Part shown: positions 36,560 through 48,124 of the stretch, in pieces
How the letters are laid out: the number at the start of each line of letters is the position of its first letter
How positions within the stretch are numbered: position 1 is the first letter of the stretch
Assembly: GCA_023653785.1 (NCBI GenBank)
Contig: JAMKCH010012605.1
Location: 1-64,000 of the forward strand
From: Ophioderma brevispina
Taxonomy: Eukaryota; Echinodermata; Ophiuroidea; Amphilepidida; Ophiodermatidae
Direction of reading: 5' to 3'
Length of the DNA: 64,000 nucleotides
The notes under the pieces: generated by a model
Database searches by the model: none
Told to the model about the DNA's origin: nothing
What the model saw: only the letters and a program-made list of their open reading frames with translations
Position numbers and translations under genes: made by a program

Positions 36560-37960
36560 TCAGTTAAAAGAACTGAAATTCAAAAGGAATTGAAATAGAA
36601 TTGAAAAGATCGGAAATGGAACAAAAACAGAAAGAAAATAGAACAAAAGCAAAAAAGAAATTGAATGCAAATTCAAAATGGAACAGAAAGAACCATCATT
36701 GAACCGTGACCAAGGATTGGAATTTACGTCCCCCGATATAATGGACTTTTTTTTCCTGACTGATGTCATCTAAAGGTAGAAAGGTCCAATTTCCTCACAA
36801 CATCACAGGTTTCTTCTGATGAAGACATGTGGTACACGTCGGAAATTCAAAGGTATGTTAAACTTGTGCTTAAGCCTGGTTAAACCTATCAACAGTTATC
36901 TACCAGCACGTCTGAACTTTGCATTCGAACAGAAAGAAAAGAAATGAATTAGAGAAAGAAAAAATGCAAATTGCAATGCAAAAGAGATCCACAAAAAGGA
37001 TGGAATGCCATGAGAAGGAAAAAAGAATTGGAAAAGGAAAAAATTGCAAAATGAGATGAAACAAAAGGAGCTTGAAGTTCAACTAGAGTAGAAAAAGTTG
37101 AAACCAAACAGGCTAGATCGTCAGACTCTTCCAAACCTCTGTTTTGATGGGCGAAAAATATTCGCCTTGGGTTCCAAAAATATTCCAGGAAAACACAAGA
37201 AGTGAACAAATCTTCTTCCACTTAGAAAATTGCTAATAGCTTGAAATGGCCCAAAGGCGTCGGGGTACCTTGTTGCTACAGGTCAGTGTTCATGTAAAGC
37301 CCGAGAACTATATTCGGGCCAGGTCATTAGACAGATGTAGTGATTATTATGAGGTTAAGCAGGCAGTGCCAAAGCATATGAATTGGTGCAGAGGCATTTA
37401 GACAAAAAATTTCAAGGTCTTGTCAGAAAAAGGATGACCAGACCTATGTGAATTTGCCGTAAAGGAACCAAAGTTTGATCGCGGGCTTCTCTCAAAAGAA
37501 GTCGGGCTAAAATTTTGGTCAACTTAGGAGTTGATGTTAGTGAAGATGTAGTTGAAGAGTTCAAACAGTGTCTACATCCAGATATCAAAACACAAAAATT
37601 GGAAAGTTTGCGTGAAGAGACGTAAAGGCCCGACGATTATGATTGACCCACAAATAAGTCATACTAGAGGCCTAGCCAAGATTTTACTAGGTACGACACA
37701 TACAAACAATAAGTAGGGGTTCAACCAAAGCGTATCTTGGGTAGCACTCAGGAGGGAAATCCCAAGTCAGGTTCCCATGAAAAGGGGAGGTGAAAGAAGT
37801 AATGGTCCTAATCAGAAACATGGGATGGGACCCAAATCACAGTTCACATGCAATCACTGAAGAAGGCCAGGACATACAAGGTAACGGTTTGGGAGAGAAT
37901 GGTATCCACCAAAAAGGAGGGAGCAAAAACAGTGAGTCAAAACAAATAGGTTGTGCAGTA
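36560..37960 (+). pseudogene. gag-like region of the Gmr1-like element
   Basis: 36560-37080 encodes, in shifting frames, a strongly charged Lys/Glu-rich stretch like the helical N-terminal part of Gag in related elements. From about 37090 to 37620 there are pieces of a capsid-type domain, with an ARELYS-like motif near 37300 and KFQGLVRKR near 37405. At 37848-37892 a CCHC zinc knuckle begins with CNHCKKAGHT; its last cysteine falls at a frame break. Gag would form the particle that packages the element RNA. Several stops and shifts; no intact protein. Confidence 0.65.
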
Positions 37961-38079
37961 CTTTGAGGTCAAAAGTTAATTCTTCTGTTCAGAAACAAGA
38001 AATCCACAAAAGGGAATGACACAGAAAAAGTAATAAGGGATGACTTTAAGCTTTTGTTTTTGGAGGGATTTGTGTCACT

Positions 38080-38410
38080 TCAGGTGTAGTTTTAGATCCA
38101 AAACCATTGAACATGAGCGGACACGTGCTGCGCGCAGTCATGATATTGGAAGATGCACTTCCCATTTGATATTGAGAGTTCACAGGAACTAGTTGCATTG
38201 ATTCAGGATAGGTAGGATGGATAGTGTCCCTCTTCACAAAATGAATTGAAATCAGACTTGGTTTGTGGAAAACTGTCACAAATTGGTGTAGACCAGAACT
38301 CCCAGTTAAAGGGTATCCATATTGTTAGGGAAGATTTGGCAAGGGGGGAAGGAGGAAAAGTACTCCCAGATCAAATAGTTTCCCAGGTGCCCTGTACAGT
38401 GGGGAAAAAT
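38080..38410 (+). pseudogene. Retropepsin-like protease region
   Basis: Downstream of the zinc knuckle, different frames show FDIESSQELVALI near 38165, ELKSDLVCG near 38245 and a GG(K)VLPDQIV-like piece near 38350. These match the body of aspartic proteases of this retrotransposon group. The catalytic D-[ST]-G at about 38105-38130 is obscured by frame breaks. It would cleave the Gag-Pol precursor. Called mainly from its place between Gag and integrase plus the C-terminal pieces. Confidence 0.5.
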
Positions 38411-38729
38411 GTGATGAGGAAATAGACCATTTTCGCAATGGCAGTAAACTAGGTCAATGACCGAAAAGCCTCACAGGAAAAAAACCGTGAGCAGTGAGAG
38501 TCAAAAATACTTAACACATATAGAAAGATCGTTGAGGATGACTTGGTCACAAATTAGAGGATATATTTCTCTCAAACTTAGAGGAATTTGGAGGGTCATC
38601 AGGCCCTCTTAATGCGGAGTAATAAATTACTTGTAGTGAAAATCCAGCCCCTTGAGCACAAACAAAGTGACAAGCTGTAAACAATGAAATCCAGCCGCTG
38701 AGCATGATGAGGTAAGGACTGTAAAGGAG

Positions 38730-39990
38730 ACCCTTTAAGCCATGACAAGCTGGTTAAATGAGCAGCACAAGACCCAGCACTTAGGAAAGAATAGGTTAGT
38801 TGAGAGGGCATTGTCGCAACCGGAAGCCGAGCAAATTCCTGTATGTTTTACAAACAAAATGGTGTCCTCCTGAGAAAAGGGCGGCCACCCGATGCACTTG
38901 TAGATGACGATGGAGGGTCGTGCATCAAATTGTAGTGCCAAAGGTATTATTATACCATAGGGGAAGTGATTAGGCATACCCATGATTCGTCCCATGGCAG
39001 GACACTTAGGTCTGAGAAAGACACACATGACAGAATTAGGCGGAGTCATTTTTGGTGGCCCTAACACTCAGAAAAGCTGTGTCTGAGTATTGTAAGACAT
39101 GTCACACATGTCAAATGGTGGGCAAGCCCAATCAGAAAATTCCTACTGCTCCTTGCAAACCAATACCAGCATTTGAGGAGCCATTTAGTAGGGTTGTTAA
39201 TAGGTGTAGGAGCACTTCCAAAGACCAAGTTAGGAAATCAGTATTATTGACCATCATGTGTGCTTTCCACACGATTTCCGAGGCTATACCCTGAGAAATA
39301 TTAGGCACAGAATAGAGTGATGAAAGCTCTAACACAGTTTTTCACCCTGGCGTAGGCCTTCCAAAATCATTCAGTCTGATCAAGGATCAAATTTCATGTC
39401 AGGTTGTTCCACAAGTTATGGACGTTGGGAATCCAGTAACAGTTATTCAGCATAACACCCAGAATCCCAGGGGCCCTAGAAAGGTACCACAAACATGAAA
39501 ACAAGATCAAAAACTTGTTTGAAGTGAAGAGGGATTGGGAGAGGGGCAGTTCATCTCCTGTTATTTGTTACCAGGGAGGGATGTACATGAGTCATTAGGA
39601 TTTAGTCCATTGAGTTGGTGTTTGGTCACAAAGTAGGGGACCTGAAACTACTGAAAGAAAAGGGTTGTGTTGAACAATCCTGATCTGGGAATTGTAGACT
39701 ATGGTCTCAATTCAGACACAGGCTCAAAGAGCCACTGAAATTGCCAAACAAAATCTCGAACGAGTCAGGCAAAAATGAAACATGGTTATGACAAAGATGC
39801 TAGGAAAAGAGTATTCAAAGCCGGGTGACAAGGTTTTGGCACTTTTCCAATACAAGGGACCGTTGCAAAGCCAAGATTCTGGACCATAGGAGTTGAGACA
39901 AAGTGGGAGACCTTGACTGTGTGATCAAAAACACCAGTAGACGTAAAAGTGGACAATTATGTCACATAAATTATGCTCAAAGAGTATTCT
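38730..39990 (+). pseudogene. Integrase of the Gmr1-like element (upstream of RT)
   Basis: An HHCC zinc-binding start is visible: the His pair at about 38975-39015 (an AHDS...GHLGL-like piece) and YCKTCHTCQ at 39080-39110. Next come the first catalytic-core region (IPAFEEPFSRV near 39165, LLTIMCA near 39245), SDQGSNFMSG near 39375 with the second Asp, and, further on, the C-terminal part with MKHGYDKDARKRVFKAGDKV near 39775-39835 (a GPY/F-type tail follows). It would insert the DNA copy into the genome. Split by frame shifts and stops. It is followed by RT, not preceded by it as in most Ty3/Gypsy elements. Confidence 0.85.
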
Positions 39991-40149
39991 AAGAAGAGAT
40001 GATGGCATAAAGCCTGCATGTGTAATGTCATCTAGAGATGATGTGTGTACAAATGGTGACATCACGGAGTTAGAATTTGAACAAAAACAGCACTGTAAAC
40101 AGAGAAGAGAAAATGAGTATGGTGTCAAACTGCCAATTCTGACATACTT

Positions 40150-40900
40150 GCCAATTTAGACCAGAAATTAGGTCACCTCCCACAAGTCAAAAAGGTGAAT
40201 TGAAAGAGTTAATTCATGAGTGGGAAAACACATTTCCTGAGTGTACCTGTGAGACACATGTCATAAACATGACATTGACCGTAGGGGACTCCGAGCCTGT
40301 GTAAAGCAAACTCCATATTAGAGTGATCCAATCAAGTTGAAACATATCAGAAATAAGGTGAAATAATAGTGAATGGAGTTCCCCATGGATTTTGGCTTCC
40401 CCAAACCTGATGGTTCATTCGTTTGTCACAGATTTCGAAAAAGCACCTCTGTTCCCAAAAACCGGACTCATATCGATCCAAGGATGATGATTGCATAGAT
40501 GAGTCCGGGGGGAATGCCAAATTGTTGAGAGGGGTATTGGCAATTCCCCTCACTGACAGTGCCAAGAGCAATTTAAGCCTTTGGTACGCCCGATGGCCTA
40601 TACCCAATACAAAAGAATGGCATTGGTCTCAAAAATTGCGCACATTTCAGAGATTAGTGAAAGAGTAGTTGCAGACATAGAAAATTGTGAAGCCTATGTC
40701 GATGAGTCTCCTTATGTACGTAAACATGGGAAGAAACACATGAGACAGCTCCATCAGCTATTTGAGAATTATCTCAGGCCCGTTTGACTGTGAATCTGGT
40801 GAAATGAAAAGTGAATTTTGCATGCAAATGTACATACTTAGTGGCAGGTGTAGGGACAACGGGCAAATTGAGGCCAATAACTGCAAAAGTTGAAAGCAAT
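40150..40900 (+). pseudogene. Reverse transcriptase of the Gmr1-like element
   Basis: Recognisable blocks in order: ELKELIHEWENTFPEC-like text near 40205-40250, SDPIKLKHIR near 40325, NGVPHGFW/SEWSSPW-type text near 40375-40395, FVTDFEKA near 40425, KFDLL-region relics near 40510, AYTQYKRMAL at 40595, and VVADIENCEAYVD at 40670-40705, where the YVDD catalytic box is interrupted by an indel after YVD. A thumb region follows. It would copy the element RNA into DNA. Not translatable as a single frame. Confidence 0.85.
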
Positions 40901-41039
40901 CTGAGACATTTCCCCCACACACAGCAAAGCAAAGAGATTCATGAGATCTTACCTAGGTTATGGTCGGATATTACAGAATTTACTGTCCGAAGTTCTCAGA
41001 AATTGCGTGTCCGCTGACCAACCTTCGTGAAGGAAAAAC

Positions 41040-41560
41040 GCAAAATTGTCTTGTCAGGCAAATGCCAAAAAGCGTTTTGAGAAAAAAGAAAATCAATCTA
41101 TTTTGAATGAATGCGCCAGTTTTGATGGCGCCAGACTTTCAGGAACGATTCAAGTTGGCAGTTGAGGCCAGTGATGTAGGCTGTGGGGAAGTTCTCAGTG
41201 CAAGCAGATTGTTTGAAAATATTGTAGATCATACTGGATGTAGTACTCTAGAAGTTGGGACAAAAAATGCAGAAAAAAAAACTACTCAACAATGAAGAAA
41301 GAATGCCTTGCATTGATATGTTCATTGCAACAAAATTTTGAAGTGTAATTGAGTACCACAGTGCACCCAGTGCTAGGTGGAGCGGATCACAACGTTGCTT
41401 TCAACCACAAGATGAAAAACAGCCAAATCAGAGATTGTTCAGGGAGTTTAACGACTACAGAATACAATCTGGACCATAGGACACATCAAAGGAAACGAAA
41501 AGGTCTTGGCAGATGCCTTGTCCAGAGTTGCAGAAAGTTTTGTTCAGAAATTTATATTCA
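41040..41560 (+). pseudogene. RNase H region of the Gmr1-like element
   Basis: Starts with APVLMAPDFQERFKLAVEAS at 41113 and DVGCGEVLS at about 41173, the usual entry into the Ty3/Gypsy RNase H domain with its DASDxGxGAVL motif. A piece near 41290-41340 reads KKECLALI, a piece near 41380 SDHN-like, and the end near 41490-41545 shows a KGNE(K)VLADALSRV-like motif, the normal C-terminal end. The last part of pol; the polypurine tract and 3' LTR follow after about 170 bases. Confidence 0.8.
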
Positions 41561-41724
41561 ATTTTATGTTAAAATAGACTGAAGGCACCAATGCAAGAAG
41601 ATATAATAAAAAGTGTAAATTTGCACTGTGTGTAAAACGGTATGTAAAATTAACCACAAAATGGTTAAAGGAGAACCTTTAAAAAATTAAAATTTGGAAA
41701 ATTTCATTTCATTCAAATTTCGTT

Positions 41725-41737
41725 TTAAGGGGGAGGA
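41725..41737 (+). promoter_or_regulatory. Polypurine tract
   Basis: AAGGGGGAGGA directly before the 3' LTR start TGGTATATGG. This is the expected plus-strand primer position of an LTR retrotransposon. Confidence 0.8.
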
Positions 41738-42810
41738 TGGTATATGGCCTCCATTTTTTGATTAAACTTAAAAATATTATTTTTCAATTTATGAGAAAAT
41801 ATTTCTCACGGGGGAAAAGGAAAAGCACTTTGTTTTACTATAAAGAGAGAAAAAGGGGAATACCCTGTTTGTTTGCTAAGTGCACCTGTTTAGATTGCAC
41901 AATAGGGGGAAGTGGGGAATTCCCCACGGATTGAAATTAGAAGATGAAACCGTTAAGTTTTGAGATCAAAACATGCAGCAGAACCTAGGGAATTCCCACA
42001 AGTTATTATATGAAAGTGATGTAATTCGGTGATGAATACGATTGTTTAATCAGCTAGTGTAAGGTCTGTTTATGCATGAGGAATGATGTATGATTAGTGT
42101 TAGAAAGGGGAATTATCTGTGAGTAGTAGTAGTAAATATATCATTGAAGAAGGACTCTCTGCCAGACAGTTATAATCAGGAGTTTAGTCTCGCCGTCAGC
42201 AGTACAGTTGGATAGATGTTTTATCTACAATAGGTAGTATTTTATGCTTCACACATAGGGCCAGGATATATAATTCCATGTGAGCAGAGTTGCTTAATAC
42301 TCTACTGTCGTCTTTGAAGCCGAACGAAAGTGATGGGAAATCAAAACATAGGATTCCCTTGTGGACAGAAGAAATCGTTGGTGATATCTGGAAGATACTG
42401 TGGATTTATTATCGTAGAGGGAATTATTATCCTGGTCTTGAACTGATGGACAAAAGGGACATTTACTTCAGGACTGAGAAGATCCCTGGAATTATAATAC
42501 CTGAGGAGTTTTGAGACTGTGCGCTGTCCATTTTGGAGTCTTCAATGTGAGGACACATCCTCGTTTGTGATGAACTGCAACGCGTCTTGTGGACATTACT
42601 GGACATTCTGAGACCATAAGTATTAACATATGTGGGTAATTGTGTAATTTTACTAAATATTAAGAATGTTTTGGACATACAAATTCTTGAACCAAATCAG
42701 TAACCGATCACTGTTTATCATAAATAATTTCAGATCATTTGTGAACAAGGGATCATTTATTTGTGTTGGAAGGGTATTTCTGACCTTAAATGTCTACGAG
42801 ACGTCATAAC
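41738..42810 (+). repeat. 3' LTR of the Gmr1-like element
   Basis: Starts TGGTATATGGCCTCC and ends near ACGAGACGTCATAAC. It is collinear with the 5' LTR (35045-36108). The differences are mainly one- or two-base gains and losses plus scattered substitutions. Confidence 0.9.
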
Positions 42811-42909
42811 GTACAACACAGTCAAGGTGCAATGTGTAATGCTGTGTTGAGTCAGTGTGTTTTAAGGGATTAGCCAGAGATAATGCGAGGGAATCGAAAC
42901 AAAAAAAGG

Positions 42910-44175
42910 TGGAAATGGAAATGCATTTTTTAACTTATAATCAGGGATAAGTATGTACAATTCCATAAAGCTGTTTTTATGTAGAAACAAACCTCCAAAT
43001 AATGAAAAAATGGGAGTATTTGAGGAGGACATCTGTCGTACCGTCTACTGCCAATAGACTTGTACAGTGACTGCGTCTCAAAACCTACACTGAACAGCTG
43101 ATAGTGGTTTTACACCAGTACAGACTATAAACAAAGATCAATAATGTTTGTGTGAGTTCAAATTGTATTGACATGGTGCCACAATATAACGCTGAATCTG
43201 TGATATTCACGGGAAAGAATTGTTCGATCTCAAGTCGTAATTTCAATACGCACGTATAGAAATTACAGAATCAGATTTAAAAAAAGAACTGCCTTCCGTG
43301 TCTTTAATACACAGGATTTCAAAGGCAAAGACTGCAGGTTAGGTTCAATATCATGCCAGAACAAAAATATAAAAAATATGAATTTTGATGATTTTTTCCG
43401 ATGTTCAGGATTAGCAAATCGTTGCTAATCCCTTTAAGGGCAATATGATTAGCACCGTGTTAATGGGGTAGGGTTGGGGGGGGTTGAAGAGGATTGACAG
43501 AAAAATTTTAGAAACAAAAAAAAAATACAAACCTTGCAAGTGGTCATTGGTTTGCATATTTTTTACCATTTTTATTTCCTGATCTTTCTCTCTTTTCTGC
43601 TTTTTCCCTCTTACTAATTTCAAGATCCCGCCAAACAGAAAAATTTCCAAACATGGGACCAGGAGAGTGGCCCAACAATAACATAGGAGGCGGCGGAGAG
43701 ACGGATTTAGAAATTTCAACAGCGGTTGCTCAATGACAAGATGAAAAGAAACTAAGAGGCGCTCGAGAAGGTGAAATTGAAACTGACACGTCTTGTTTGA
43801 TGAAGGATAGCAGAATGAAGAGGGATGTTTCCCATTGTTTTGTGGTAGGAATATACAAATGTGGTAGGAACAATTACAGAAATAATCAATTTATTGAATT
43901 CATTTTGTTGAATCTAGTAAAGTCATGGATGTTTTCATGATGGCCTTTGTGTATGTTTTCTCAAGTTAATTTTTGGAAATTTACCTTTGCTTTTGTGTAA
44001 TACCCAGCAAAAATATCTTCAAACACGGAATAGCAGAACTGTGCATTTGGATCCATCAGTGCCCTGCTTTTGGACCTACCTCTTGATTTTTTTTTGTTAA
44101 AAATATATCTTCTGTGAGCATGGTATAATGCTGATCGCTGTTGTGAAAACCTTTTGGAAACTGGAGAAGAATGGA
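42910..44175 (+). repeat. 1.27-kb tandem duplication carrying a GTPBP6 exon, copy 1
   Basis: Collinear with 44178-45440. Shared landmarks are GAAATGCATTTTTTAACTTA, ACAAACCTCCAAATAATGAA, AATACGCACGTATAGAAATT, the exon itself, and CAGCAAAAATATCTTCAAAC. The copies differ by both substitutions and many indels, so they are clearly more diverged than the 3.8-kb duplication at 3.6-11.2 kb. Confidence 0.9.
43625..43863 (+). CDS. GTPBP6: GTPBP6 exon (P-loop approach), first copy
   Basis: Follows a pyrimidine-rich acceptor ending TTTCAAG and stops before GTAGGAAC. In shifting frames it reads pieces matching the second copy: MGPGEWPNNN-type text (broken), IGGGGET-like box, then CSMTR/LLMTR and finally a VVG(I)YTKCG-like end, the first half of the G1 loop. 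GTPBP6/HflX proteins carry the glycine-rich IGGSGET box ahead of a helical region and then GYTNxGK. It is more damaged than copy 2, with at least three indels. It could be a duplicated exon or the other allele placed in tandem by the assembler. Confidence 0.75.
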
Positions 44176-44177
44176 AA

Positions 44178-45440
44178 ATATGTGAAATGCATTTTTTAAC
44201 TTATAAATCAGGGATAAGTATGTACAATTCCATAACTGTTTTATGTAGAAACAAACCTCCAAATAATGAAAAAATGGAGTACTTGAGGAAAATTGTCATA
44301 ACGTCTCCCGCCAATAGACTTACAGCGACGGCATCTCAAAATCTACACTAAACAGCTGATTGTGGTGGTTTACACCAGTACACAGAAAAATTAACAAAGA
44401 TCAATAATGTTTGTGTTTGAGTTCAAATTGTATTGATCATGGTGCAAAATATCACGCTGAAATCTGTGATATTCACCGGGAAAGACTTGTTCGATCTCAA
44501 GTCGTAATTTCAATACGCACGTATAGAAATTACAGAATCAGATAAAAAGTACTGCCTTGTCTTTAATACACAGATTTCAAGTCAACGACTTGCAGGTTAT
44601 GTTCACATATCCATGCCAGTAACAAAAATATAAAAATATTGAATTTTGATGATTTTTTCGATGTTCGGATTAGCAATCGTTTGCTAACTCCTTTAAGTGC
44701 AATATGATTCACAACCTTGTTAATGGGGTAGGGTAGGGTTGAAGAGGATTGAGCTGAAAATTAAAAATGGCAAAAGAAAAATATAAAAAAAATACAAACC
44801 TTGCAATTGGTCATTGTGTTGCATATTTTACCATTTTTTATTTCCGATATTTCTCTTCTGCTTTTACCCTCTTTACTTAATTTCAAGATCCCGCCTTAAA
44901 AGAAAAATTTCCAACATGGACCAGCAGAGTGGTGCCCAACAATACATAGGAGGCGGCGGAGAGACGTATTTAGAAATTCAACAGCGGTTGCTCATGACAA
45001 GATGAAGAAGAACTAAGAGGGCGTTTTTCGGAGAAGGTGAAACTGAAACGTCTTGTGATGAGGACTAGCAGAATGAAGAAGGATGTTCCCATTGTTTCTG
45101 TTGTAGGATAACAAATCTGGGAGGACAAGTACAGGAACTAATCAATTTATTGAATTCATTTTGAATACTAGTAAAGTCACTGATGTTTTCATGAGTGGAC
45201 CGTTCTGATGTTTTCTCAAGTTAATTTTTGAATTTACTTGTGTTTTTTGCTTTTGTGTCATACCCAGCAAAAATATCTTCAAACACGGAATAGCAGAACC
45301 TGTGCATTTTGTATCCATCAGCCCCTGCTTTTGGGACCTACCTCCTGATTTTTCTTATTTGTTTAAAAAATATCTTATGGGAGCATGGTATCGTAATGGC
45401 TGATAGTCTTTGTGCAAAACACTTGGAACTGGGCAATGGA
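44178..45440 (+). repeat. 1.27-kb tandem duplication carrying a GTPBP6 exon, copy 2
   Basis: Second unit of the duplication that starts at 42910. It contains the better preserved exon copy at 44888-45119 and the same flanking intron sequence on both sides. Confidence 0.9.
44888..45119 (+). CDS. GTPBP6: GTPBP6 exon: glycine-rich box, helical linker, start of G1
   Basis: GTPBP6 is the animal homologue of bacterial HflX, a GTPase that acts on (mitochondrial) ribosomes. This exon follows a TTTCAAG acceptor. It reads SRLKRKISNMDQQSG, then the box YIGGGGETYLEIQQRLL, which in HflX proteins ends the N-terminal domain, then a basic helical linker (EKVKLKRLVMRTSRMKKDV region, with shifts) and PIVS..VGYTN, the first half of the Walker A/G1 loop. 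The next exon begins GK, so the G1 loop is split by the intron. Two or three small indels interrupt the frame. The expected upstream N-terminal exons were not found in this window. Confidence 0.85.
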
Positions 45441-45817
45441 ATATACCAAAATCCCTAAATCCATAACTGGGAGACCTCTACATGTAGTTAATGACTGGCA
45501 TAAATACTATTTGTAGCCATAACAGAAAGACACATAGGGATATATGGTTGTCTGTGGCTCAGTGTAAAAATGGTCAGATTTTGATGAAACTGAGACATAA
45601 TTACCATTGGGTAGGCATTTGGAAATAGTAACTTATTGAGGTCAGAGCTAAGTCATGTAGGAGTTACTTGAGGTCATTAAAATATTTCTAAAAGTAGTTT
45701 CATACAGGAATTTTCAACAGATTTTGAAATATTCACTCCAGAATCTGCAACTTTTCAACTTCACGCCACTTTGCAGCTGACGTGGTTAACTTTCTGAAAT
45801 ATATTTTTGTGTTTTAG

Positions 45818-45986
45818 GCAAACTACCTTATAAAGCACTAACTGGAGACAGAAAGATGCTAGCCAGGAATCAGCTCTTTACTACTCTATATGTGACGCAC
45901 ATGGAGGCAGCCTTCCAAGCAAGATTCCTCTTATTTATGTAGATACCAAGTTGGGCTTCATCTCATCTCTTCCACATGACTTAAGA
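45818..45986 (+). CDS. GTPBP6: GTPBP6 exon: G1 to G3 (GTPase core)
   Basis: After the acceptor GTGTTTTAG it continues the G1 loop with GK and then, allowing for two missing bases, KALTGD. RNQLFTTL follows, matching the DQLFATLD switch I/G2 region, then VTHMEAAFQ. A frame shift leads to PLIYVDT and GFISSLPHDL, the G3 motif (DTxGF) and the LPH signature of HflX-type GTPases. A GT donor follows at 45987. Family members normally continue with about 14 residues (the ESF..TLED region) that I could not find before the next exon, so a short exon is missing or unrecognised. Indels in such conserved motifs suggest sequencing error. Confidence 0.87.
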
Positions 45987-46299
45987 GTGCCTCATCTCTC
46001 CACTCATTGCAGATTTTTTATTACTCCTTCTCCAAATACATTTGTGCTATTCACTTTGAACATTTTTTCTAAAAATCTGACTTCTTTCCACATAAATCTT
46101 CCGCTCACCCCAGCATTTCCGTCCATCTGCTGAATTAATTACATATTGTTCTGTTACGCCATACGGATGCTGATTTGGCTTAATCATTTCAGGTGAGGGC
46201 TAATGTTATAAAAGCTTTACACCATGCAAATAATCAAGTTGGAAAAATCTTGAGGGCGGCCTCTTTTTTTCAAATGTGCCAGTATCCTTTAACGGTTCT

Positions 46300-46640
46300 G
46301 CATATTGTAGGTTTGCCTGATGTAATTTTTGGGCCATTTTTGTGTTACCTCAAGGATGCAGGACCGCCCTTACCAGGCTTTTTTTTGGGGGGAGGGGGGC
46401 ATTTTTTTTTATAAGGGGACTTATCCCCCAATCCCCCCCCCCCCAAAATTAAAAAAAAAAAAAAAAAATTGGACCTTTTTAACCATTTTTGGGGGCAAAA
46501 AATTGCAAAACCCTACTTTTTTTGCATACGCTCCACCACAAAATCTTTTTTGGGGGGGCCTTTTTTAGCTCTTTATAGGGGTTTTTTAGGGGTGTTTTGG
46601 AATTTGGTGGCCCCCCAGATGCAGCTGTAGCGGAGGCCGT
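46300..46640. other. Homopolymer-rich intron stretch
   Basis: Runs of G, C, A and T of 8-18 bases (about 46380-46570). The 105-codon frame at 46597-46914 continues into a hAT-like fragment and matches no known protein; I treat it as intron. Confidence 0.5.
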
Positions 46641-46894
46641 CATCTGTCTGATGTTACAATTGCATGAAAGTTTAGGGGAATCGAAAACATTCAATCCAAA
46701 TGCAACCAAAAACTTAGGTTTACAGGTGCAGTATAGCACCTTCAACCATCTGATGAGTCAAAGGCCATTCCAGGTCCTCTCCGGTATGACTGGTGTTATT
46801 GGATATTTGCTGATGTTCCTAGAAATTCAAGAGTTTGGTACTACTATTTGTTTGGAGAATTGTCTCTTTTTGCATGTCCCAAGGTGGACTTTCA

Positions 46895-47371
46895 CAGTGG
46901 CGAATTTTCAATAAGTGGGGGTGCCAGGTGCCGACACAATTATGTAAAATTTTCCGGCTCATTGCACTCACCATACAGGTAGTCTCAAACTTGTTTTCAT
47001 TCGGTTTGGAATTCTGAGAGCGGGATCTACAAAATTTTTTTGAAGCACTAAACGGGCAACATACGTTTCTAGTGCTAGGCAGCGGCCTGGGTGGGCACAA
47101 AAAATATTATTATGGATCTACAGATATCTAAAATCTGCATATTTTTTGAGCACTAAACAGGCAACAAAGGGTTCTAGTGCTAAGGCGGTGACCTGGGCAC
47201 CCACAAAAAGTAACTACAGAGCACCCGGCGCCCTGTGTGGCAAAAGTCATGCATGCATTTTTTTAGATTGACAGGGCATCCGGCAGCCTGTGCAGCATCT
47301 GCCGCCCGGCGCCCTGTGCTCTGCCGAAAATAGGGGCACGCACTGGGTGTGCTCCCTAAATCTGCCCCTAG
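46895..47371. repeat. hAT-like non-autonomous element in GTPBP6 intron
   Basis: The left end CAGTGGCGAATTTTCAATAA and right end TCCCTAAATCTGCCCCTAG are imperfect inverted repeats of the CAGxGGCxGATTTAGGG type. Inside, the segment GCACTAAAC(G/A)GGCAACA...TTCTAGTGCTA...GGCACC-like text occurs twice (about 47043-47100 and 47148-47205). No transposase. Confidence 0.5.
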
Positions 47372-48124
47372 TGTCATATATGTGATGTGCGTGTATCTCA
47401 TTTATTGTTTGTGGTACAAGCCACTTGAGTGGTGTTCCAGCAAGGCTTGAAATAAGCAGGGGCTGTGGGCAAATTTACACTTGCTAAAAGGCAAAATGCC
47501 CCTGTTTCTGAAACAAAACTCTGTACATTTGTATAGACTAGGGGCGATAATAATGTTAGAATACCAAAAAAATGCCCATGGATCTGAAATCCTTATTTCA
47601 AGCCCTGTGTTCCAGCTAGGTATATATGCCCTGGTGTTCGATGGAATAAAGTCATCTGTGTATAATCTACCTTTTAAGTTGTAAACACAGTGGTAGGTAC
47701 CTAGATGGCATGGATACCTAAATGGTCTGTAACATTACTGCACCTTTATGCTATCTGATGTTGGGTTGTTTTAATGTCAGGAAGGAGTTTATGTATAGTA
47801 TAGATTTATTGTAATACAGGCCTCCAGCCTTACATACATCATCACATTTTAAACAAATTTATTGAGAACGAGACAATAGCAAACAATTCATGAGGAACAA
47901 AATTAAATGCTAGTTAATAACTTTTGATTTCCACTCCCCGCTTCTTCTATATCAATAAGAAATAGGGCGCGACAATTTACTCGCCCGTCTTATAACCAGG
48001 ACCGTGTACAATTCCATCCCAACTGCCAGCAAGACAGGTGCATGGCAATAAGCCGCCGCGCCATAATATAAGAGAAAAAGCGAACGTGGAAATCAAAAGA
48101 ATACGATTCAAGACCATTATAGGC

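Larger units (their letters stand above)
35045..42810 (+). mobile_element. Gmr1-like Ty3/Gypsy LTR retrotransposon, degraded
   Basis: A 7.8-kb element with two ~1.07-kb LTRs, a primer-binding site, gag-like sequence, a CCHC knuckle, protease, integrase, reverse transcriptase, RNase H and a polypurine tract. The order of the enzymatic parts is PR-IN-RT-RH, with integrase before reverse transcriptase. In Ty3/Gypsy elements this Copia-like order is a hallmark of the Gmr1-like group of deuterostomes. Every domain is recognisable but broken by frequent small indels and stops, part of which may be sequencing error. It lies on the same strand as GTPBP6 and upstream of its first recognised exon, possibly in an intron. 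Target duplication not resolved. Confidence 0.9.

Noticed and set aside
36560..37221. Minus-strand Phe/Leu-rich ORFs
   Set aside because: They are the reverse of the Lys/Glu-rich gag region of the retrotransposon.
46597..46914. 105-codon ORF as a missing GTPBP6 exon
   Set aside because: It does not fit the expected ESF..TLED or HVRD segments and runs into the hAT-like repeat.
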